DNA of 36,111 bases from Streptococcus pseudopneumoniae (GTDB taxonomy: Bacteria; Bacillota; Bacilli; Lactobacillales; Streptococcaceae). A program made the translations under genes and the position numbers. Shown piece after piece: positions 1 to 7,429 of the stretch (position 1 is the stretch's first letter; every line of letters starts with the position of its first letter). Location: contig NZ_JVKV01000007.1 of assembly GCF_001072375.1 (NCBI RefSeq), positions 1 through 36,111 on the forward strand, written 5' to 3'. Under the pieces are notes generated by a model. That model saw only the letters and a program-made list of their open reading frames with translations. It ran no database searches and was not told the origin of the DNA.

Positions 1-443
1 TTACTTGGAGAAAGAAGCAGCGCTTGGTGCTGGATTCTCTCCTTAAGCAGAGGGGCAAGCTGACGAATCTTTTGGTCTGTCAGAGTCTTAGAATCCCCTA
101 CACCTAGTTTTCGTAGGAAGTCATGTTGGTCAGGAGTCACAAAGGATGCTACTACAGCCAGACCACCGAAGTAGGAACCATTCCCCACCTCATCTGTTCC
201 AATCAAGGAGAAATTTTGTCCGCTAGTTCCTTGACTGACCTGATAACCAAAAAAACTGGCATAGTTTTCAGCCATTTCTCCCTGAAGCAAGACTTTTCCA
301 GAAGTGTAGATGGAAACACTAGCTTGGGGAAGCTTCAAAAAGTAGCGAATATAAGGATTTTTACTAGGAGTCAGTGCCTGTTCATATTGCTGAACAAAGG
401 CTTGGATTTCCTTTTCGCTCGGAGTTAATGTAATACTTGCCAT
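1..443 (-). CDS. rnhC: Ribonuclease HIII, 5' part (cut by window edge)
   Basis: Ribonuclease HIII cleaves the RNA strand of RNA:DNA hybrids in the cytoplasm and helps remove R-loops and replication primers. Only the first 147 residues lie in the window; the gene runs off the left edge. The N-terminal half (residues 1-80) resembles the TBP-like substrate-binding domain of HIII enzymes. The catalytic domain begins with the motif [13 protein letters not shown] at residues 82-94, where D84 and E85 are expected metal ligands, and continues with GVGDSKTL further on. The start is the ATG complementary to 441-443. No Shine-Dalgarno sequence precedes it, and a good promoter ends only seven bases upstream, so a leaderless transcript is possible. 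It is divergent from zapA. The assignment to HIII rather than HII rests on the N-terminal extension and is firm. Confidence 0.93.
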   Translation of the reverse strand, partial: MASITLTPSEKEIQAFVQQYEQALTPSKNPYIRYFLKLPQASVSIYTSGKVLLQGEMAENYASFFGYQVSQGTSGQNFSLIGTDEVGNGSYFGGLAVVASFVTPDQHDFLRKLGVGDSKTLTDQKIRQLAPLLKERIQHQALLLSPS

Positions 444-450
444 AATTCTT

Positions 451-480
451 ATTGTACCATAAAAGCCGTAGAATTGGTAA
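451..480 (-). promoter_or_regulatory. rnhC promoter with extended -10
   Basis: Read on the minus strand: -10 TACAAT (451-456) preceded by TGG (457-459), and a -35-like TTACCA (475-480) at 18 bp. The predicted start of transcription falls on or within two bases of the rnhC start codon. Confidence 0.6.
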
Positions 481-483
481 AAA

Positions 484-512
484 CTGACAAACTAAGTGAA
501 ATTTGGTATAAT
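484..512 (+). promoter_or_regulatory. zapA-cvpA promoter
   Basis: -35 CTGACA (484-489), 17-bp spacer, extended -10 TGGTATAAT (504-512). It lies between the divergent rnhC and zapA genes, and its -35 overlaps the outer part of the rnhC promoter region, so the two promoters may compete. Confidence 0.75.
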
Positions 513-529
513 ATCGTGAGGTGAATTTT

Positions 530-832
530 ATGGCAAATTTAAATCGATACAAGTTTACATTCGGAAAAAAAACATTGACCCTAACAACTGAGCATGACAA
601 CCTCTTTATGGAGGAAATTGCCAAGGTCGCAACAGAAAAATATGAAGCAATTAAAGAGCAGATGCCTGGGGCGGATGATGAGACAATCGCTATTTTATTA
701 GCAGTTAATAGCTTGTCAACTCAACTCAGTCGTGAGATTGAATTTGATGATAAGGAACAAGAATTAGACGCCCTCCGTCATCAAGTTGTAGCGACTAAAC
801 AAGAACAGAGCAAGATTGAGGATTCCCTATGA
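530..832 (+). CDS. zapA: Cell division protein ZapA
   Basis: ZapA is a small cytoplasmic protein that binds FtsZ and bundles its filaments, stabilising the Z-ring. The product has 100 residues, the usual ZapA length. Its N-terminus (ANLNRYKFTFGKKTLTLTTE) gives the beta-strand/loop pattern of the ZapA head, and the rest is strongly helical, ending in a charged, Gln-rich coiled-coil-like tail. I chose ATG 530 rather than the in-frame GTG at 521 because the ribosome binding site GTGAGGTGA (516-524) overlaps the latter and is correctly spaced for the former. The gene overlaps cvpA by ATGA, so the two are co-translated. The assignment is from family features and the usual rnhC-zapA-cvpA-mutS2 neighbourhood of streptococci. 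Confidence 0.85.
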   Translation: MANLNRYKFTFGKKTLTLTTEHDNLFMEEIAKVATEKYEAIKEQMPGADDETIAILLAVNSLSTQLSREIEFDDKEQELDALRHQVVATKQEQSKIEDSL

Positions 833-1377
833 TTTCCGTCCTTCTCTTATTGGTTCTTGCATGGAGCTTTTATATCGGTTATCGTAGAGGTTTGGTTTTA
901 CAGATTTACTATTTTGTAGCAACTGTGATTTCAGCTCTTCTTGCAGGAAATTTTTATCAATCTTTAGGGAAACAATTTGATTTGTTGATTCCATATGCCA
1001 ATCCACAGGAAGGGCAGGGAACCTTCTTTTTCCCATCCGATCAACTTTTCCAACTGGACAAGGTCTTTTATGCAGGGATTGGTTACCTCTTAGCCTTTAC
1101 TATATTTTATTGCATTGGTCGTTTGGTGGGTCTCTTTCTTAATCTTCTACCGACTAAAAAGCTAGAGGACCAATATTTCCGTATAGGTGCAGGTGTTTTA
1201 TCTATGGCTGTGACCTTATTTGTCCTCCAGATGATACTGACCATTCTTGCGACTGTTCCTTTACAAATTGTTCAAAATTCACTTGAAAACAGTTTTGTAG
1301 CTAAACATATCATCCAGAGTGTTCCCATCACTAGTCATGTGATTAAACAACTTTGGGTAACCAAAATAATCGGATAA
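829..1377 (+). CDS. cvpA: CvpA family membrane protein
   Basis: This is a 182-residue integral membrane protein of the CvpA (colicin V production) family. The biochemical role of the family is not settled; homologues have been linked to colicin export, envelope stability and purine-operon context. Hydrophobic segments lie at about residues 1-20, 25-42, 75-98 and 122-146, giving the typical four-helix pattern. The N-terminal WSFYIGYRRGLVLQI resembles the family's conserved 'G...G...' start. The ATG overlaps the zapA stop codon (ATGA at 829-832), so translation is coupled. A hairpin terminator follows directly at 1381-1404, which suggests zapA-cvpA forms its own unit, with mutS2 read either by read-through or from its own promoter. 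Confidence 0.85.
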   Translation: MISVLLLLVLAWSFYIGYRRGLVLQIYYFVATVISALLAGNFYQSLGKQFDLLIPYANPQEGQGTFFFPSDQLFQLDKVFYAGIGYLLAFTIFYCIGRLVGLFLNLLPTKKLEDQYFRIGAGVLSMAVTLFVLQMILTILATVPLQIVQNSLENSFVAKHIIQSVPITSHVIKQLWVTKIIG

Positions 1378-1380
1378 AAG

Positions 1381-1404
1381 GGCGGGAACTATTCCTAGCC
1401 TTTT
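1381..1404 (+). terminator. Terminator after cvpA
   Basis: GGCGGGAA (1381-1388) pairs with TTCCTAGCC (1392-1400) with one bulged base and one G-U pair, followed by TTTT (1401-1404). It is a modest intrinsic terminator. Confidence 0.5.
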
Positions 1405-1488
1405 GTTTACAATTTCAATAGTTTAGGAGCCTTTTTGAAAAGAGTGAGAATTTAAAAAAATCGTTCGCTCATTACGAAGGAAAAGAAA

Positions 1489-3825
1489 ATGAATAAAAAG
1501 ATACTAGAAACATTAGAATTTAATAAGGTTAAGGCTTTATTTGAACCTCATCTTTTGACCGAGCAAGGACTAGTGCAGTTGAAAGAACTTGCTCCGACTG
1601 ATAAAGGAGACAAGATTAAGCAGGCTTTTGCAGAGATGAAGGAAATGCAAGAACTCTTTGTCGAACATCCTCATTTCAGCATTTCGGGAACAAAAGATAT
1701 TGTTGCAACTAGCAAACGTTTGGAGATGGGTGCTGACCTCAACATCGAGGAATTTCTCCTTCTCAAACGCGTCATTTTTGCCAGTCGTGAGTTGAAGAAT
1801 TTCTATGACAATCTTGAAAATGTACGTTTAGAGCATCTAGCTAACTGGTTTGAGAAACTTCATGATTTTCCACATTTGCAGGGGAATTTACAAGCCATCA
1901 ACGAAGCTGGATTTATTGAGAACTTTGCTAGTGAGGACTTGGCACGAATCCGTCGAAAAATCCATGATAGTGAAAGTCAAGTCAGAGATGTCTTGCAAGA
2001 CCTTCTAAAACAAAAGGCCCAGATGTTAACGGAAGGCATCATCGCAAGTAGAAATGGACGCCAAGTTCTTCCTGTAAAAAATACCTATCGTAATAAGATT
2101 GCTGGTGTTGTACATGATATCTCTGCTAGTGGTAATACTATCTATATCGAACCGCGTGAAGTAGTCAAGCTAAGTGAGGAGATTGCAAGTCTTCGTGCAG
2201 ATGAACGCTATGAGATGATGCGTATCCTCCAAGAACTCTCTGAAAGAGTAAGGCCTCATGCAGCTGAAATCGCCAATGATGCTTGGATTATTGGACATTT
2301 GGATCTAATTCGTGCTAAGGTCCGCTTTATCCAAGAGACGGAGGCAGTAGTACCTCAAGTATCTGAGGGACAGGAGATTCAACTTCTTCACGTTCGTCAT
2401 CCCTTGGTGAAGAATGCCATCGCAAATGATGTGCATTTTGGTCAGGATCTAACAGCAATCGTTATCACTGGTCCTAATACGGGTGGTAAGACTATCATGC
2501 TGAAGACCTTAGGTTTGACGCAGTTGATGGCCCAGTCTGGTCTGCCGATTCTAGCCGATAAGGGCAGTCGAGTAGGGATTTTCGAGGAGATTTTCGCAGA
2601 TATCGGAGACGAACAATCCATTGAGCAAAGTCTGTCAACCTTCTCTAGTCACATGACTAATATCGTAGATATTCTTGGTAAGGTCAATCAAAACTCGCTC
2701 TTGCTACTTGATGAGCTTGGAGCAGGAACAGATCCCCAAGAAGGTGCAGCCCTTGCCATGTCAATCCTAGAAGACTTGCGTTTGCGCCAGGTCAAGACCA
2801 TGGCAACTACTCACTATCCTGAACTCAAGGCCTACGGGATTGAAACGGCTTATGTTCAAAATGCTAGCATGGAATTTGATACAGCTAGCCTGCGCCCAAC
2901 CTATCGCTTTATGCAGGGAGTTCCAGGTCGAAGCAATGCCTTTGAGATTGCTAAACGTCTAGGGTTGTCAGATGTCATTGTAGGCGATGCCAGCAAGCAG
3001 ATTAACCAAGACAATGATGTCAATCGAATTATTGAGCAGTTGGAAGAGCAAACACTTGAAAGTCGTAAACGCCTTGAGAATATTCGCCAAGTCGAGCAAG
3101 AAAACCTCAAGATGAACCGTGCCCTTAAAAAACTCTACAACGAGCTCAATCGTGAGAAGGAAACAGAGCTCAATAAGGCGCGTGAACAAGCTGCTGAGAT
3201 TGTTGACTTGGCTCTGGCTGAAAGTGACGATATTTTAAAAAATCTTCACAGTAAATCTCAACTGAAACCGCACGAGATTATCGAAGCCAAAGCTAAGCTC
3301 AAAAAATTAGCCCCTGAAAAAGTAGACCTTTCTAAAAACAAGGTTCTCCAAAAGGCTAAGAAAAAACGAGCTCCAAAAGTTGGAGATGATATTATCGTTT
3401 TAAGCTATGGTCAACGTGGTACCTTGACCAATCAACTCAAGGATGGTCGTTGGGAAGCACAGGTTGGCTTGATTAAGATGACGCTTGAAGAAAAAGAGTT
3501 TGACTTGGTTCAGGCTCAGCAAGAAGCACCAGTCAAGAAGAAACAAGTCAACGTCGTCAAACGTGTAGCAGGCAAAGGCCCACAGGCTCGACTAGACCTT
3601 CGTGGCAAACGCTACGAGGAAGCTATGGAAGCCTTGGATGCTTTTATCGACCAAGCCCTGCTCAACAATATGGCCCAAGTCGACATCATCCATGGTATCG
3701 GTACAGGTGTCATCCGTGAAGGGGTGACTAAGTACCTGCAAAGAAACAAGCAAGTCAAGAGCTTTGGTTATGCACCACAAAATGCAGGTGGAAGTGGCGC
3801 AACGATCGTAACCTTTAAGGGATAA
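1489..3825 (+). CDS. mutS2: Endonuclease MutS2
   Basis: MutS2 is a MutS-like ATPase that lacks the mismatch-recognition domain. Family members suppress homologous recombination, and in Bacillus it also acts on collided ribosomes (RqcU). The product has 778 residues, the usual length. An N-terminal MutS core/lever region covers about residues 1-310. The ATPase has Walker A GPNTGGKT at 328-335 and Walker [13 protein letters not shown] near 403-415. A long charged coiled coil spans about 510-640. A C-terminal Smr domain (about 700-778) carries LDLRGKR and the HGIGTG loop that go with nuclease or ribosome-acting Smr domains. The start ATG 1489 follows GAAGGAAAAG. It lies downstream of zapA-cvpA and is followed by the glycine-riboswitch promoter rather than a strong terminator. 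Confidence 0.97.
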   Translation: MNKKILETLEFNKVKALFEPHLLTEQGLVQLKELAPTDKGDKIKQAFAEMKEMQELFVEHPHFSISGTKDIVATSKRLEMGADLNIEEFLLLKRVIFASRELKNFYDNLENVRLEHLANWFEKLHDFPHLQGNLQAINEAGFIENFASEDLARIRRKIHDSESQVRDVLQDLLKQKAQMLTEGIIASRNGRQVLPVKNTYRNKIAGVVHDISASGNTIYIEPREVVKLSEEIASLRADERYEMMRILQELSERVRPHAAEIANDAWIIGHLDLIRAKVRFIQETEAVVPQVSEGQEIQLLHVRHPLVKNAIANDVHFGQDLTAIVITGPNTGGKTIMLKTLGLTQLMAQSGLPILADKGSRVGIFEEIFADIGDEQSIEQSLSTFSSHMTNIVDILGKVNQNSLLLLDELGAGTDPQEGAALAMSILEDLRLRQVKTMATTHYPELKAYGIETAYVQNASMEFDTASLRPTYRFMQGVPGRSNAFEIAKRLGLSDVIVGDASKQINQDNDVNRIIEQLEEQTLESRKRLENIRQVEQENLKMNRALKKLYNELNREKETELNKAREQAAEIVDLALAESDDILKNLHSKSQLKPHEIIEAKAKLKKLAPEKVDLSKNKVLQKAKKKRAPKVGDDIIVLSYGQRGTLTNQLKDGRWEAQVGLIKMTLEEKEFDLVQAQQEAPVKKKQVNVVKRVAGKGPQARLDLRGKRYEEAMEALDAFIDQALLNNMAQVDIIHGIGTGVIREGVTKYLQRNKQVKSFGYAPQNAGGSGATIVTFKG

Positions 3826-3867
3826 AGCGAAAATAATGAGAATTTGAATAAAATTTTCTGAAAACAA

Positions 3868-3896
3868 TTGACAAGTTCTGTTTTTTCTTGTAAAAT
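3868..3896 (+). promoter_or_regulatory. Promoter of the glycine-riboswitch transcript
   Basis: Near-consensus promoter: TTGACA (3868-3873), 17-bp spacer, TAAAAT (3891-3896). The predicted transcript starts near 3902-3904 and contains the whole aptamer. Confidence 0.85.
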
Positions 3897-3971
3897 AAGA
3901 AAAAATTAAATACAACACCGAATGAAGTTTAATAGAAGTGGAAAATCCTTCGATTTTTCATGACTGTAAAT

Positions 3972-4053
3972 GGACGGAACTCTGGAGAGACCGTAAAGGC
4001 ACCGAAGGGGCAAGGCAGGCAACTGCTCAAACTCTCAGGTAAAAGGACAGAGC
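3972..4053 (+). promoter_or_regulatory. Glycine riboswitch aptamer (gcvT type, single)
   Basis: The conserved elements of the gcvT-type glycine aptamer are present in order: CTCTGGAGAGACC (3980-3992), ACCGAAGGGGCAA (about 4000-4012), CTCTCAGG (4032-4039) and GGACAGAG (4045-4052). P1 pairs CTCTG (3980-3984) with CAGAG (4048-4052), and P2 pairs GAGAG with CTCTC. I see only one aptamer, not the tandem pair, so this is a singlet form. It sits in the 5' leader of a Na+/alanine-glycine symporter gene and is followed by an intrinsic terminator (4093-4125), which points to transcriptional control. The 325-base stretch between mutS2 and the symporter is fully accounted for by promoter, aptamer, expression platform and ribosome binding site. 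Confidence 0.93.
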
Positions 4054-4092
4054 AATGATAGAGCGCTTTTTGGCATTTATCGATGCATTCCA

Positions 4093-4125
4093 GAGTACAT
4101 GTTTTTAACATGTGCTCTTTCTTTT
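4093..4125 (+). terminator. Riboswitch-controlled terminator
   Basis: GAGTACATGT (4093-4102) pairs with ACATGTGCTC (4108-4117) across a TTTTA loop, followed by a T-rich run to 4125. Its 5' edge can alternatively pair with the 5' strand of the aptamer P1 (ACTCTGGA 3979-3986 with TCCAGAGT 4089-4096). Confidence 0.85.
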
Positions 4126-4150
4126 GGGGTTGAATAGATAGGAGAATGGT

Positions 4151-5473
4151 ATGTTAAATTTGCTAAAAGAGCTGGATGCTCTGGTATGGGGCCCACCCCT
4201 TTTGATTTTATTGGTTGGTACAGGGATTTACTTGACTCTTCGTTTAGGACTTTTACAAATCTTGCGTCTCCCTAAGGCTTTCCAGCTTATTTTTACCAAG
4301 GATAAAGGACATGGTGATGTTTCGAGCTTTGCTGCCTTGTGTACAGCCCTAGCAGCAACTGTTGGTACGGGAAATATCATCGGGGTGGCAACAGCCATCA
4401 AGGTTGGTGGACCAGGTGCTCTTTTTTGGATGTGGGTGGCTGCTTTCTTTGGAATGGCAACCAAGTATGCAGAAGGCCTACTTGCCATTAAATACCGGAC
4501 CAAGGATGATCATGGTGCGGTAGCAGGAGGACCGATGCACTATATTCTTCTAGGGATGGGAGAAAAATGGCGCCCTCTTGCAATCTTCTTTGCTGTAGCT
4601 GGAGTACTAGTTGCACTTTTGGGAATCGGTACTTTTACCCAAGTGAATTCCATTACAGAATCCGTTCAAAATACGGCTAGTATTGATCCGACAATTACTG
4701 CACTTGTTTTATCTATTTTCGTAGGGATAGCAGTCTTTGGTGGACTCAAGTCCATTTCAAAGGTCTCAACTACAGTTGTTCCCTTTATGGCTATTGTCTA
4801 TATCTTGGGAACCTTGACAGTTATTTTTGTTAATATTGAGAAAATCCCTGCAACTTTGGCCTTGGTCCTCACATCAGCTTTTAGTCCCATAGCTGCAGTG
4901 GGAGGATTTGCAGGAGCTAGTGTTCGGATGGCTATTCAAAATGGTGTGGCGCGTGGTGTTTTCTCAAACGAGTCGGGATTGGGTTCAGCTCCCATTGCGG
5001 CTGCGGCAGCTAAGACCAACGAACCGGTGGAGCAAGGTTTGATTTCTATGACAGGAACCTTTATTGATACCTTGATCATCTGTACATTGACTGGTTTGAC
5101 AATCTTGGTGACTGGGGTTTGGAATGGTAATTTAGATGATGTTGCTCTAACTCAGTCAGCTTTTTCTACAGTATTTTCTTTCTTTGGACCTGCTCTTCTA
5201 ACAATCTTCTTGGTACTCTTTGCCTTTACTACGATTTTGGGATGGAACTATTACGGAGAGCGTTGTTTTGAATTTCTCTTTGGCGTTCGCTTTATCTGGC
5301 TTTATCGTGTGGTCTTTGTACTCATGGTCTTGCTGGGAGGATTTATCGAGCTGGATATGGTCTGGGTCATTGCGGATATTGTTAATGCCCTCATGGCTCT
5401 ACCAAACTTGATTGCACTCTTAGCCTTATCACCAGTCGTTATCGCTGAGACGAAGAAGTATTTTGATAAATAA
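4151..5473 (+). CDS. Alanine/glycine:cation symporter (AGCS family)
   Basis: This is a membrane transporter of the AGCS family (AlsT/DagA type) that takes up alanine and/or glycine with Na+ or H+. The 440-residue product is almost entirely hydrophobic, with about 11 predicted helices. The family signature region ATVGTGNIIGVATAIKVGGP lies near residues 70-92, and FSNESGLGSAPIAAAAAKT occurs near 274-293. The start ATG 4151 has the ribosome binding site TAGGAGAATGG just upstream. The glycine riboswitch in its leader agrees with glycine or alanine as substrate; a homologous arrangement in S. pyogenes is known, where glycine lowers expression. It is monocistronic, with an intrinsic terminator at 5477-5502. 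Exact substrate preference cannot be read from sequence. Confidence 0.95.
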   Translation: MLNLLKELDALVWGPPLLILLVGTGIYLTLRLGLLQILRLPKAFQLIFTKDKGHGDVSSFAALCTALAATVGTGNIIGVATAIKVGGPGALFWMWVAAFFGMATKYAEGLLAIKYRTKDDHGAVAGGPMHYILLGMGEKWRPLAIFFAVAGVLVALLGIGTFTQVNSITESVQNTASIDPTITALVLSIFVGIAVFGGLKSISKVSTTVVPFMAIVYILGTLTVIFVNIEKIPATLALVLTSAFSPIAAVGGFAGASVRMAIQNGVARGVFSNESGLGSAPIAAAAAKTNEPVEQGLISMTGTFIDTLIICTLTGLTILVTGVWNGNLDDVALTQSAFSTVFSFFGPALLTIFLVLFAFTTILGWNYYGERCFEFLFGVRFIWLYRVVFVLMVLLGGFIELDMVWVIADIVNALMALPNLIALLALSPVVIAETKKYFDK

Positions 5474-5476
5474 GCT

Positions 5477-5502
5477 AATCACACATCTGGTGTGATTTTT
5501 TT
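5477..5502 (+). terminator. Terminator after the AGCS symporter
   Basis: Perfect 8-bp stem AATCACAC (5477-5484) / GTGTGATT (5490-5497), loop ATCTG, followed by a run of T to 5502. Confidence 0.9.
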
Positions 5503-5694
5503 GTTTTCATAAAAATTTTTTATCAGTGCAATTTAAAATATATATTATGCAAGGTATAGATTCTGTGTTAGACTTATTGTCAACGAAAAGCTAATGACTC
5601 ATCAATCAAGGCAAGGATTTGTTCAATAGGCTGATGAGACTTCGTAAGATTTTCGCAGAAACTATTTAATTACAAAATGAAAAGAGGTCCCCTT
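5503..5694 (+). promoter_or_regulatory. AT-rich leader of the AhpD-like/ACAD operon
   Basis: This 192-base spacer has no ORF I can support. It presumably holds the promoter of the following operon, but no box is convincing; TATATT (5541-5546) with TTTTAT (5518-5523) is only a weak candidate. An inverted repeat CTCATCA (5598-5604) / TGATGAG (5632-5638) with a 27-base loop lies in the presumed leader. The ribosome binding site AAAGAGG (5681-5687) serves the ATG at 5695. Confidence 0.3.
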
Positions 5695-6243
5695 ATGACA
5701 ACATTTACTATCCATACAGTAGAATCAGCGCCAGCAGAAGTGAAAGAAGTTCTTGAAACGGTACAAAAGGACAACAATGGCTATATCCCAAATCTTATCG
5801 GTCTTTTGGCCAATGCCCCTACAGCCCTAGAGGCTTATCGCACTGTTGGAGCTATTAACCGTCGTAATAGTCTAACACCTGTAGAGCGCGAAGTGGTACA
5901 AATCACGGCAGCTGTAACCAACGGTTGTGCATTTTGCGTCGCTGGTCACACAGCCTTTTCTATCAAGCAAATCCAGATGAATGATGACCTACTTCAAGCC
6001 CTTCGCAATCGTACTCCAATCGAAAGCGATCCTAAGCTGGATACCCTAGCTAAGTTTACCTTAGCAGTTATCAATACCAAAGGGCGCGTAGGAGATGAAG
6101 CTCTTGGAGAATTTCTTGAAGCAGGCTATACACAAGAAAATGCCTTGGATGTTGTTCTCGGTGTCAGTCTAGCAAGTCTTTGTAACTATGCCAACAACCT
6201 AGCTAACACACCGATTAATCCAGAATTACAACCTTATGCATAA
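5695..6243 (+). CDS. AhpD-like / carboxymuconolactone decarboxylase family protein
   Basis: This is a 182-residue protein of the AhpD/CMD superfamily. The signature is visible as E-V-V near residues 64-66, then C78-A-F-C81-V-A-G-H85. In AhpD-like enzymes this CxxC...H center carries thiol-based peroxidase activity, whereas true carboxymuconolactone decarboxylases lack the two cysteines. A peroxidase or disulfide-reductase role is therefore more likely than decarboxylation. I chose ATG 5695 rather than ATG 5677 because the ribosome binding site AGAGG (5682-5687 region) lies inside the longer form. It is followed after 14 bases by an acyl-CoA-dehydrogenase-like gene with its own RBS, so the two form an operon. 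Substrate and electron donor are unknown; no AhpC or dihydrolipoamide partner is adjacent. Confidence 0.88.
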   Translation: MTTFTIHTVESAPAEVKEVLETVQKDNNGYIPNLIGLLANAPTALEAYRTVGAINRRNSLTPVEREVVQITAAVTNGCAFCVAGHTAFSIKQIQMNDDLLQALRNRTPIESDPKLDTLAKFTLAVINTKGRVGDEALGEFLEAGYTQENALDVVLGVSLASLCNYANNLANTPINPELQPYA

Positions 6244-6257
6244 GAGGAGGACAAAGT

Positions 6258-7322
6258 ATGGGATTTTTTTCAGAAGAATTTTTAAGTTGGTTAGACCAGC
6301 ACGCTGATGAAATTGACAAAAAATCATGTCAAGCTGGAGAAGAGTTGATTGAGAAAATTGCTGCAGAAGGTGCCTTTCGTGTAGGAGTACCAAAAGTTCT
6401 TGGAGGGCTAGGTGGAAGTGATCAAGATGTTATCGATATCCTTGCAGAACTCGCTCAACATTCCTTAACAGCCTCCTTTATCTCATGGGGGCAACGAACT
6501 TTAATAGACAATATTCTACATACTGACAATGCTTATTTCAAAGAAGTTTACTTGGAAAAACTCTTATCAGGAGAATATGCAGGTGCTACGGCCTTATCTA
6601 ATGCGGTCAAGTATCTATCTGACTTAGAGGAACTAAATGTTCGAATCCTTGAAGAAAATGGGAATTATTACCTAAAAGGACGACTTCCTTGGGTAACCAA
6701 TGCTCGTAAGGATCGCTTCCTCACTATTTTTGTAGCAGGATTTGCAGATGATCCGAGTACAAGTTATGTAGTAGCCGTACCATCGGACGCAGAAAACTTT
6801 AGTCGTTCCGAAGATTTGGAATTTGTCTCTCTCCAAGGAGGGAATACAGCAGCCCTGACTTTTAACAAGGTACCTTTAAAGGAAGAGTGGATTCTATCCA
6901 AGGATGCTCATCAATTTTTAGCGCAAAATCGTCCAGCCTTTTTAGGCTACCAATTTGGCCTAGCCTTTGGTTTGGCTGAACGTTCACTCTCAGAAGTCGA
7001 AAAAGAATTGGGGAAACGAGGTGTCTTGAAGGAAGAATGGCAGCATCAGGTCGAACAGTTAGATGATATTAGACATTCTCTCTATCAAGGACTATCTGAA
7101 GAGTCCTATTTCGTTAGAAATCCGCGCGAACTATTCCAGTTACGAATTGATATTGTTGATGTTGTTGCCCAAAGTCTCTTGTTAGAACTACAAGCTGGTG
7201 GCGGTAGAGGATATTTTAGTAAATCGACATCTGGTTTCATACGTCGTTGGAATGAAGGTGCCTTTTTACCAATTGTTTCTCCTAGTGCAGTGCAATTGCG
7301 ACATATTCTAGCGACAAACTAA
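6258..7322 (+). CDS. Acyl-CoA dehydrogenase family flavoprotein
   Basis: This 354-residue protein has the acyl-CoA dehydrogenase fold. The N-terminal helical part carries GVPKVLGGLGGSDQD (about residues 43-57), the middle beta domain contains LPWVTNA and FNKVPL, and the C-terminal helical part ends with GYFSKSTSGFIRRWNEGAF and PSAVQLR, close to the family's terminal pattern. It is somewhat shorter than a classical dehydrogenase (about 380). Streptococci of this group lack a full beta-oxidation pathway, so a role as a flavin-dependent oxidase or monooxygenase of the SfnB/DszC-like branch is as plausible as a true acyl-CoA dehydrogenase; this is inference. The RBS AGAGGAGGAC (6243-6252) directly follows the stop of the AhpD-like gene. 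A strong hairpin terminator follows at 7336. Confidence 0.82.
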   Translation: MGFFSEEFLSWLDQHADEIDKKSCQAGEELIEKIAAEGAFRVGVPKVLGGLGGSDQDVIDILAELAQHSLTASFISWGQRTLIDNILHTDNAYFKEVYLEKLLSGEYAGATALSNAVKYLSDLEELNVRILEENGNYYLKGRLPWVTNARKDRFLTIFVAGFADDPSTSYVVAVPSDAENFSRSEDLEFVSLQGGNTAALTFNKVPLKEEWILSKDAHQFLAQNRPAFLGYQFGLAFGLAERSLSEVEKELGKRGVLKEEWQHQVEQLDDIRHSLYQGLSEESYFVRNPRELFQLRIDIVDVVAQSLLLELQAGGGRGYFSKSTSGFIRRWNEGAFLPIVSPSAVQLRHILATN

Positions 7323-7335
7323 CAATAAAGAAAAT

Positions 7336-7369
7336 AAAAACGAGGTTTATCTTTTTAAACTTCGTTTTT
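7336..7369 (+). terminator. Terminator after the ACAD-like gene
   Basis: A 14-bp stem (7336-7349 with 7356-7369, one G-U pair, 6-base loop) ends in a T run to 7370. The A-rich 5' side means it may also act on the minus strand. Confidence 0.88.
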
Positions 7370-7378
7370 TATCCTTCA

Positions 7379-7401
7379 TTTAAGCGCTTTTATGCTATAC
7401 T
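7379..7401 (+). promoter_or_regulatory. Promoter of the TDT transporter with cre-like site
   Basis: Extended -10 TGCTATACT (7393-7401). Just upstream, TTTAAGCGCTTTTA (7379-7392) is a cre-like palindrome; on the other strand it matches the CcpA consensus TGWAARCGYTWNCW at 12 of 14 positions. The -35 is poor, so a bound regulator could matter. Confidence 0.5.
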
Positions 7402-7429
7402 GATAATAACATGACTATTGGAGGTTCAC

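Noticed and set aside
3902..3971. A second glycine aptamer upstream of the first
   Set aside because: I looked for the GGAGAG, GCCGAAGGGGCAA-like and GGACAGAG elements between promoter and 3972 and found none; the riboswitch is a singlet.
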